Below the pieces are notes generated by a model, which had not been told where the DNA came from, did not search any database, and saw nothing but the letters and a program-made list of their open reading frames with translations. Positions 5,893-11,658 of a DNA stretch of 11,658 nt are shown one piece after another. Position numbers and translations under genes: made by a program. This DNA comes from Actinomycetota bacterium (GTDB lineage: Bacteria > Actinomycetota > Actinomycetes > Actinomycetales > Cellulomonadaceae): positions 1-11,658 of the forward strand of contig JAHIJU010000209.1 of the NCBI GenBank assembly GCA_018898235.1, in the 5' to 3' direction. How positions within the stretch are numbered: the stretch's first letter is position 1; every line of letters starts with the position of its first letter.

Positions 5893-7809
5893 TCAGGCCC
5901 GCTTGGCGCGGGACGCGGCCTTCGCGCGGGCGTCGGCCGCCAGGATCACCTTGCGGATCCGCACGATGACCGGCGTCACCTCGACGCACTCGTCCTCGCG
6001 GGCGAACTCGAGCGACTCCTCGAGGGTGAGGTTGCGCGGCGGGACGAGGTTCTCGAACACGTCCGCCGTGGCGGACCGCATGTTCGTGAGCTTCTTCTCC
6101 TTGGTGATGTTCACGTCCATGTCGTCGGCGCGGGCGTTCTCGCCGACGATCTGCCCCTCGTAGACCTCCTGGGTGGGCTGGACGAAGAAGGTGCCACGGT
6201 CCTGCAGGTTGATCAGGGCGTACGGCGTGACCGGGCCCGGGCGGTCCGCGACGAGCGAACCGGACTGACGCGTCTCGATGGGCCCCGCCCACGGCTCGTA
6301 GCCCTCGGAGATCGAGGAGGCGATGCCGGTGCCGCGGGTGTCGGTCAGGAACCGCGTCCGGAAGCCGATCAGACCGCGCGCCGGGACGAGGAACTCCATG
6401 CGCACCCAGCCGGTGCCGTGGTTGGCCATGGTCTCCATGCGGCCCTTACGGCCGGCCATGAGCTGCGTCACCGACCCCAGGTACTCCTCGGGGACGTCGA
6501 TCGTCATGCGCTCGACGGGCTCGTGCACCTTGCCGTCGACCAGGCGCGTCACCACGGTCGGCTTGCCCACCGTGAGCTCGAAGCCCTCGCGGCGCATCTG
6601 CTCGACCAGGATCGCCAGGGCCAGCTCGCCGCGGCCCTGCACCTCCCAGGAGTCAGGCCGGTCGGTCGGCAGCACGCGCAGCGACACGTTGCCGATGAGC
6701 TCGCGGTCGAGGCGGTCCTTGACCTGGCGGGCGGTGACCTTGTGCCCCTTGCCGCCCTTGCCGGCCAGCGGGGAGGTGTTGATCCCGATGGTCACGCTGA
6801 TCGCCGGGTCGTCGACCGTGATGAGCGGCAGCGGACGCGGGTCGTCGGGGTCGGTGAGGGTCTCGCCGATGGTGATGTCCTCGATGCCGGCCACCGCGAC
6901 GATGTCACCCGGGCCCGCCGAGTCGGTCGGCACCCGCTCGAGCGCCTTGGTCACGAGCAGCTCGGTGATCTTGACGTTCTGCACGGTTCCGCCGTGACGC
7001 ACCCAGGCCACCTGCTGACCCTTGCGCAGCGTGCCGTTGAAGATCCGCAGCAGGGCGAGACGGCCGAGGAACGGTGACGCGTCGAGGTTGGTGACGTGCG
7101 CCTGCAGCGGCGAGCCCTCGTCGTACGTGGGCGCCGGGATCTTCGCCAGGATCGTGGCGAAGAGCGGCTCGAGGTCCTCGCTGTCCGGCAGCCCGCCATC
7201 GGCCGGCTGCGTGAGGCTCGCCCGTCCCGCCTTGGCGGCCGCGTAGACCACGGGCACGTCGAGCACGGAGTCCAGGTCCAGGTCCGGCACGTCCTCGTGC
7301 AGGTCGGAGGCCAGACCGAGCAGCAGGTCGGTGCTCTCGGCGACGACCTCGGAGATCCGGGCGTCCGGCCGATCGACCTTGTTCACCACGAGGATGACGG
7401 GCAGCTTCGCCTCGAGGGCCTTGCGCAGCACGAACCGGGTCTGCGGCAGCGGGCCCTCGCTCGCGTCGACCAGCAGCACGACACCGTCGACCATCGACAG
7501 CCCGCGCTCGACCTCACCGCCGAAGTCGGCGTGGTCGGGGGTGTCGATGACGTTGATCGTCACCCCGTCCGGCTGCCCGTTGAGCGCGGCCGACGGTCCG
7601 TTGTAGCGGATCGCCGTGTTCTTGGCGAGGATCGTGATGCCCTTCTCACGCTCCAGCTCGCCGGAGTCCATCGCGCGTCGCTCGACGTGGTCGTGGTCCC
7701 CGAAGGACCCCGTCTGCCACAGCATGGCGTCGACGAGGGTGGTCTTGCCGTGGTCGACGTGCGCAACGATCGCGACGTTGCGCAGGTCAGGGCGCGTGGC
7801 GGTGGGCAC
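5893..7809 (-). CDS. typA: TypA/BipA ribosome-associated translational GTPase
   Basis: A 638-residue GTPase of the EF-G/LepA class that acts on the ribosome and supports 50S assembly and stress adaptation. GTPase motifs: G1 AHVDHGKT (16-23), G2 in REKGITI (54-60), G3 DTPDHADFGGEV (89-100, with the expected catalytic His at 93), G4 NKVD (143-146) and a G5-like YAAAKAG further on. After this come the beta-barrel domain II, the EF-G-like domains (for example the EPVERMTIDVPEEYLGSV region) and the TypA-specific C-terminal domain ending in basic residues. Length is normal. One oddity is that position 92 in G3 is Asp where almost all translational GTPases have Gly (DTPGH). The GTG start (7807-7809) is preceded by GAAGGA at 7822-7827, a long 12-base spacer, but the N terminus fits the family. 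A separate promoter lies upstream, and the two following genes are close enough to be co-transcribed. typA beside a solute-binding lipoprotein matches the mycobacterial typA-lpqW order. Confidence 0.97.
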   Translation of the reverse strand: MPTATRPDLRNVAIVAHVDHGKTTLVDAMLWQTGSFGDHDHVERRAMDSGELEREKGITILAKNTAIRYNGPSAALNGQPDGVTINVIDTPDHADFGGEVERGLSMVDGVVLLVDASEGPLPQTRFVLRKALEAKLPVILVVNKVDRPDARISEVVAESTDLLLGLASDLHEDVPDLDLDSVLDVPVVYAAAKAGRASLTQPADGGLPDSEDLEPLFATILAKIPAPTYDEGSPLQAHVTNLDASPFLGRLALLRIFNGTLRKGQQVAWVRHGGTVQNVKITELLVTKALERVPTDSAGPGDIVAVAGIEDITIGETLTDPDDPRPLPLITVDDPAISVTIGINTSPLAGKGGKGHKVTARQVKDRLDRELIGNVSLRVLPTDRPDSWEVQGRGELALAILVEQMRREGFELTVGKPTVVTRLVDGKVHEPVERMTIDVPEEYLGSVTQLMAGRKGRMETMANHGTGWVRMEFLVPARGLIGFRTRFLTDTRGTGIASSISEGYEPWAGPIETRQSGSLVADRPGPVTPYALINLQDRGTFFVQPTQEVYEGQIVGENARADDMDVNITKEKKLTNMRSATADVFENLVPPRNLTLEESLEFAREDECVEVTPVIVRIRKVILAADARAKAASRAKRA

Positions 7810-7866
7810 GACGGATACACGTCCTTCAAAGGTGGGAGAGCCTGCGACAACGGCGGGCGCACGGGC

Positions 7867-7872
7867 AGTCTA
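7867..7872 (-). promoter_or_regulatory. Probable -10 element for typA
   Basis: The minus strand reads TAGACT (TANNNT pattern) in the 147-base gap between the lipoprotein gene and typA. Transcription would start near 7860, leaving a leader of about 50 bases. No clear -35 hexamer is visible. The position, just after the long hairpin at 7892-7946, suits a separate typA transcription unit. Confidence 0.45.
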
Positions 7873-7891
7873 CCGCCCCCGTCCGCCACGT

Positions 7892-7946
7892 CCCGCGCCC
7901 GGACCCGGACGGGCCCGGACGGGCCTGGGCGGGCCCGGAGCGCGGG
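7892..7946 (-). terminator. G+C-rich hairpin after the lipoprotein gene (possible terminator)
   Basis: Perfect 7-base arms, CCCGCGC at 7892-7898 and GCGCGGG at 7940-7946, enclose further pairable CCGG and GGGCCC segments, so a long stem can form in RNA read from the minus strand soon after the lipoprotein stop at 7957. No U-run follows, which is common for actinobacterial terminators and weakens the call. The interior is a decamer repeat (7901-7940), so the pairing may be partly a by-product of repetition. Confidence 0.4.
7901..7940. repeat. Imperfect 10-bp tandem repeats, four units
   Basis: Units GGACCCGGAC, GGGCCCGGAC, GGGCCTGGGC and GGGCCCGGAG lie end to end inside the hairpin between the lipoprotein gene and typA. 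They are noncoding and nearly pure G+C. Confidence 0.7.
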
Positions 7947-7956
7947 TTCGGTCAGC

Positions 7957-9825
7957 TCAGTCGCGGGCCCAGGCCCACCAGGCGGACAGATCGGCCGAAC
8001 CCCAGGTCGGCGCCGTCAGCCCGGTGATCGTCGGACCGTGGCCGTCCGGGTCGGTCGCTGCCAGGACGGGCTGGCTGACCAGCGGCAGAACCACGGCGGC
8101 ACCGTCCAGCGCGGTCTGCCCCTGGGCGAGCAGGGCGCGGGCCGCGGCCGGGTCGATGCTCGTCCCGGCCCGGTCGAGCACGGCATCGAGCGCGGCGTCC
8201 GCATGACCGGTCACGTTGGTCGCGCCGCCGGACCGCCAGCGGGCCAGCACCGAGGCGACGGGGAGCTCGCCCTGGGAGACCGGCACGAGCGCGACGTCCC
8301 AGTCGGTCGGGCGCGACCACAGCGTCGTCGCCAGGTCCGTGGTGTCGACGACGGTCACCGCGAACCCGGCCGTCGCTGCCTGGGTGGTGATCGTCTGGAC
8401 CAGCGCAGCACGGACCGGGTCACCCGTGTCGACGAGCAGCCGCACCGGCACCGCCGATGCACCGGGCACCGCGCCCGTCGCTCTTCCTGAGGCCGCAGCC
8501 GCGGTGGCACTCGGGGCGGACGTGGCCGACGGGACCCCGACCTGCGCGAACACCGTGTCGCTTGGCGCGGCACCGGCGGCCGCTGCGAGCGCCGCGCGAT
8601 CGAGCGAGCCGAGGAAGGCCGCGCGCGCTGCGGTCGCCGAGGCTGCGCCGTCGGCGGGGTAGGACGCGGGGTCGAACGCGCCGCCGCTCTTCTCGCCGAC
8701 CTGCAGCTGGAGCACCCGGTCGGCGCCGTCCACGACCGTCGCCCCGCCGATCCCGGCGAGCGCCGCGCGCACGTCCGAGGTGTCGACCGGCGCCACGACG
8801 TCGACCTTGTCCGAACCGAGGGCCGAGACCTGGTCGAGCGGTGCGAGGTCCGAACGGACCATGACCGAGGCGAACCGGGCCGGAGCCGCACCCGTGTAGG
8901 CGCGGTTCCTGGTCAGGACCACCTGGTTGTCGGGGTCCACCGAGGTGATCACGTAGGGGCCGTCACTGACCGCCGCAGCCAGGTCGGTCGCCAACGAGCC
9001 GGCATCGGCCGCCGTGCGCCAGGTGCGCGAGATCGCGACCAGCGCGCTGCGGTCGACGTGCACGATCGCGTCCGCCACGGCGGCGGCCCAGTCCGTCGAG
9101 GCCGGCGTGGCGCCGGGCGTCGACGCCGCCCCGGACTCGGCGCCCGAGGCCGTCGGGCTGACCACGCCCAGGCTCGGCGCCGCGACGGAGGCCGTGGGAG
9201 CCGGGGCCGGGGCGCTGTCGAGTGCCAGCCGGCCGATGACGTGGGCGGGCAGGTTCACGTCGAGCGCCACCTGCCAGTCGGCGACCGGCTGGTCGTAGAC
9301 CAGCGTGAGGGACCGGGCGTCGAAGGACGGAGTCGCCGGGGCATGCACCAGAGCCGGCGACGTCGCGGCGAAGGAGACCAGGTCGTCCAGGCTCGAGGCG
9401 TCGGCGAGCGAACCGTCGGCACCCAACGTCGGCACCGTCTCGTCGAGCTGGCCCGAGCGCGCCGCCCACTCCAGGAGCAGATCCGCACCGGTGACCGGCG
9501 TGCCGTCGGACCAGCTGGCGCCCTCGGCGATCGTGTACCGGACCGTGAGCGGTGCGTCGGAGATCTTCTCGACCGTGCCGAACGAGGTGTCCGCCACGAC
9601 GTCACCCGCGGCATCGAGCGTCGTGAAGCCGACGTGCGTCAGACCACGGACGAGGGTGCTGCCCGGTGTGCGACCCACCGCTGTTGCGGCGTTGAGCGAG
9701 CCGAACGGGTAGCTGACCGCCACCGTCGCCGTGGTCTGACGCTGCGTCGATGCGTCCGAGGTGCAGCCGCCGAGCGCCAGGACGAGTGCGAGCGCTGCGC
9801 CCCACGCGCTCCGTCGGACCGGCAC
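7957..9825 (-). CDS. Lipoprotein of the family 5 solute-binding fold (LpqW-like)
   Basis: A 622-residue exported lipoprotein. The signal peptide has basic VRRS (3-6), a hydrophobic core (8-18) and a lipobox ending LGGC with C21 as the lipidation site. The body has the SBP_bac_5 signature region around WSDGTPVTGADLLLEW (105-120) and GPYVITSVDPDNQVVLTRNRAY (289-310), which belong to the oligopeptide/nickel-binding fold. Two Ala/Pro/Ser/Thr-rich insertions (about 204-244 and 430-458) break the domain and are unlike standard transport SBPs. The GTG start is 7 bases after the ABC ATPase stop, with GAGGAGG at 9838-9844, so the two genes are probably co-translated. It lies directly upstream of typA, as lpqW does in the reverse arrangement typA-lpqW of mycobacteria, where LpqW influences mannosylated glycolipid synthesis rather than uptake. 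It could be a peptide-binding component of the upstream transporter or an LpqW-like regulator. The fold is clear; the role is not. Confidence 0.88.
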   Translation of the reverse strand: MPVRRSAWGAALALVLALGGCTSDASTQRQTTATVAVSYPFGSLNAATAVGRTPGSTLVRGLTHVGFTTLDAAGDVVADTSFGTVEKISDAPLTVRYTIAEGASWSDGTPVTGADLLLEWAARSGQLDETVPTLGADGSLADASSLDDLVSFAATSPALVHAPATPSFDARSLTLVYDQPVADWQVALDVNLPAHVIGRLALDSAPAPAPTASVAAPSLGVVSPTASGAESGAASTPGATPASTDWAAAVADAIVHVDRSALVAISRTWRTAADAGSLATDLAAAVSDGPYVITSVDPDNQVVLTRNRAYTGAAPARFASVMVRSDLAPLDQVSALGSDKVDVVAPVDTSDVRAALAGIGGATVVDGADRVLQLQVGEKSGGAFDPASYPADGAASATAARAAFLGSLDRAALAAAAGAAPSDTVFAQVGVPSATSAPSATAAAASGRATGAVPGASAVPVRLLVDTGDPVRAALVQTITTQAATAGFAVTVVDTTDLATTLWSRPTDWDVALVPVSQGELPVASVLARWRSGGATNVTGHADAALDAVLDRAGTSIDPAAARALLAQGQTALDGAAVVLPLVSQPVLAATDPDGHGPTITGLTAPTWGSADLSAWWAWARD

Positions 9826-9832
9826 GACCGGC

Positions 9833-11620
9833 TCAGCCCTCCTCGAGCAGCATCGCCCGCAGCTCGCGGCGTTCGCGCTGCTTGGCCGGGTTGGGCAGCG
9901 GGACCGCCGCGATCAGCCGCTGGGTGTACTGCTGCTGCGGGTTGCGCAGGATCGCATCGCGCGTCCCCTGCTCCACGATGCGGCCGCGCTGCATCACCGC
10001 GATCCGGTCGGCCAGCAGGTCGACGACCGCCAGGTCGTGGGTCACGAACAGGCAGGCGAACTTCAGCTCGGACTGCAGGTTCTGCAGCAGCTGGAGCACA
10101 TGCGCCTGCACCGAGACGTCCAGGGCGGACGTCGGTTCGTCGGCCACCAAGAGCTCCGGGGACAGCGCCAGCGCACGGGCGATCCCGACGCGCTGCTTCT
10201 GGCCGCCCGACAGCTCGTGCGGGTAGCGGTTGCGGTAGTCACGAGGCAGCTCGACCTGGTCGAGCAGGTCCTCGATCCGACGCTGCAGCGCGTCACCCTT
10301 GGCGATCCCGGCCAGGAACATCGGCTCACCGATCGACTCACCGATCGGCAGGCGCGGGTTCAGCGAGGACGACGGGTCCTGGAACACCATGCCCACCTTG
10401 CGGCGCAACGCCGCGACGGTCTTGCGGTCTCGGGTCGAGACGTCGATGCCGCCGACCGTGAGCCGTCCCTCGGCCACCGGCAGCAGCCCGACGGCCGCGC
10501 GCCCGATCGTGGTCTTGCCCGAACCCGACTCACCGACCAGGCCCACGACCTCGCCCGGACGCACCACGAGGTCGGCGCCCTCGACGGCGCGGAACGCCGG
10601 CATCCGGCCCTGCTTCGGGTACTCGATCGCCACCCGCTCCAGCAGCAGGATGGGCGTCGTCGCGTCGTGCTCCCGGCCGCGCTCGGCCCGGCGGGACTCC
10701 TCGAGCAGCCGGGCGTTCTCGGCCTCACGAAGCGCAAGGTCCTCGGCGCTCACGTTGGTCACGAGGTTGTCGGCCCCGGTCGCCGACACGAGGGCCGCGG
10801 TCAGGTCGATCTCCGCGCCGCCCAGGTGCGGGACGGCTGCCAGCAGCTCCTGGGTGTACGGGTGCTGCGGGTCGGAGAACACCTGCTCCGAGGTCCCGGT
10901 CTCGACGATCAGGCCGCGCCGCATGACGGCGATGCGGTCGGCGAGGTCGGCCACCACCCCCATGTCGTGGGTGATGAGGATGACCGCCGAGTTCAGGTGG
11001 TCGCGCAGGTTGCGCATGAGGTCGAGGATCTCGGCCTGGACGGTCACGTCCAGGGCCGTGGTCGGCTCGTCGGCGATGAGCAGGGACGGGTCGCAGGCCA
11101 GCGACTGGGCGATCATCGCGCGCTGCCGTTGACCGCCGGACAGCTGGTGCGGGTAGGAGCGGAACGCCTTGGCCGGATCCGGCAGCTCGACCATTGTGAG
11201 CAGCTCGATCGCGCGTGCGGCCGCCTGCTCGTGCGACAAGGTGTCGTGCAGCCGCAGCGTCTCGACGATCTGCGTCCCGATCGTGTAGACGGGGTTGAGG
11301 GCGGTCATCGGCTCCTGGAAGATCATCGCGACCTGGTTGCCGCGGATGTTCCGCATGCGCGAGGCCGGCAGGCCGCGCAGCTCCTCGCCGTTGAGCTTGA
11401 TGGAGCCGCGCACCCGCGCGTTCTTCGGCAGCAGGTCGAGGATCGCCATCGAGCTCACGGACTTGCCGGAGCCGGACTCCCCCACGATCGCGAGCACCTC
11501 ACCGGCGGCGACCTCGTAGTTGAGGCCGATCGCGGCCGGGACCCAGACGCGGTCGACGGCGAAGTCCACCGACAGGTCCCGGACTTCGAGCACCGGGGTG
11601 CGGGGGGAGGTCGTGGTCAT
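9833..11620 (-). CDS. Fused two-domain ABC transporter ATPase (OppD-OppF / DppD-DppF type)
   Basis: A 595-residue protein with two complete nucleotide-binding domains of the oligopeptide/dipeptide importer class, at the cytoplasmic face of the membrane. NBD1: Walker A GESGSGKS (47-54), Q102, signature LSGGQRQR (160-167), Walker B LLIADEP (180-186, catalytic E185), switch H218. NBD2: Walker A GESGSGKT (363-370), Q414, signature LSGGQKQR (470-477), Walker B LLVADEP (490-496, E495), H528. Both domains end in the peptide-transporter C-terminal motif (HPYTQELLAAVP from 253; QYTQRLIAAVP from 564), and a charged linker (about 270-325) joins them. All catalytic residues are intact. The ATG start has AGGAG at 11628-11632 with a 7-base spacer. 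It precedes the lipoprotein gene by 7 bases, and the permeases expected for such a system would lie beyond the right edge. The substrate is probably peptide or a similar small molecule but cannot be read from the ATPase. Confidence 0.95.
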   Translation of the reverse strand: MTTTSPRTPVLEVRDLSVDFAVDRVWVPAAIGLNYEVAAGEVLAIVGESGSGKSVSSMAILDLLPKNARVRGSIKLNGEELRGLPASRMRNIRGNQVAMIFQEPMTALNPVYTIGTQIVETLRLHDTLSHEQAAARAIELLTMVELPDPAKAFRSYPHQLSGGQRQRAMIAQSLACDPSLLIADEPTTALDVTVQAEILDLMRNLRDHLNSAVILITHDMGVVADLADRIAVMRRGLIVETGTSEQVFSDPQHPYTQELLAAVPHLGGAEIDLTAALVSATGADNLVTNVSAEDLALREAENARLLEESRRAERGREHDATTPILLLERVAIEYPKQGRMPAFRAVEGADLVVRPGEVVGLVGESGSGKTTIGRAAVGLLPVAEGRLTVGGIDVSTRDRKTVAALRRKVGMVFQDPSSSLNPRLPIGESIGEPMFLAGIAKGDALQRRIEDLLDQVELPRDYRNRYPHELSGGQKQRVGIARALALSPELLVADEPTSALDVSVQAHVLQLLQNLQSELKFACLFVTHDLAVVDLLADRIAVMQRGRIVEQGTRDAILRNPQQQYTQRLIAAVPLPNPAKQRERRELRAMLLEEG

Positions 11621-11658
11621 CGTGCTGCTCCTGGGATCATGGCCGTGTGCCGACGAGC

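Noticed and set aside
4825..7077. A 750-residue plus-strand open frame, and similar long frames at 3029-5206, 1279-2208, 7096-8490 and 9058-10461.
   Set aside because: These lie antisense to well-identified minus-strand genes; their products are Arg/Gly/Asp/His-rich with no recognisable domains, as expected from the low stop-codon frequency of opposite frames in G+C-rich DNA.
11621..11658. End of an upstream gene reading into the ABC ATPase start.
   Set aside because: One minus-strand frame ends in a TGA overlapping the ATG (ATGA) and another ends at 11637-11639; both are plausible ends of a permease gene, but with 38 bases available there is no way to choose or name a product.

Overview
The window (about 70% G+C by eye) looks like the chromosome of a high-G+C actinobacterium, most likely a Cellulomonas-like member of the Micrococcales. 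This rests on base composition, strong GTG start usage, an actinobacterial-type DapC, a 7Fe ferredoxin next to dapC, a DUF6113-like membrane protein, and actinobacterial TypA and VanW-type proteins. All genes but one are on the minus strand. The coding layout is dense core-genome content. I see no insertion sequence, phage, CRISPR array, tRNA, rRNA or toxin-antitoxin gene.

Left part (1-2775): the window opens inside gltA (citrate synthase; the N-terminal 262 codons are present). Upstream of it is a 211-base gap with a perfect Crp/GlxR-type palindrome (TGTGA-N6-TCACA). Then comes the fdxC-dapC pair (7Fe ferredoxin, then succinyldiaminopimelate aminotransferase of lysine and peptidoglycan synthesis), transcribed toward gltA. 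Divergent from fdxC is the only plus-strand gene, an 84-residue protein resembling the SH3-like N-terminal domain of an actinobacterial GNAT acetyltransferase but without the acetyltransferase domain. Overlapping opposed -10 elements lie between the two, and the plus-strand gene looks leaderless.

Middle part (2780-7809): a large membrane-anchored VanW/peptidoglycan-binding protein converges on the small gene with only 4 bases between them. Upstream of it is a compact run read typA, then a DUF6113-like four-helix membrane protein, then a flavin-reductase-like protein (GTGA overlap). typA appears to have its own promoter, insulated by a long G+C-rich hairpin from the genes before it.

Right part (7957-11620): a fused two-domain OppD-OppF type ABC ATPase, followed 7 bases later by a lipoprotein of the family 5 (peptide/nickel) solute-binding fold. 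A lipoprotein of this kind beside typA recalls the typA-lpqW pair of mycobacteria. Together with the DUF6113-like gene and fdxC-dapC, this looks like a rearranged version of the mycobacterial typA-lpqW-mshB-Rv1171-fdxC-dapC neighbourhood, without mshB. The right edge cuts just upstream of the ATPase gene, where permease genes would be expected.

I found no clear new multi-gene system. The points most worth a second look are the gltA palindrome, the Gly-to-Asp change in the TypA G3 motif, the stand-alone SH3-like protein with its symmetric promoter, and the lipoprotein's probable LpqW-like role.
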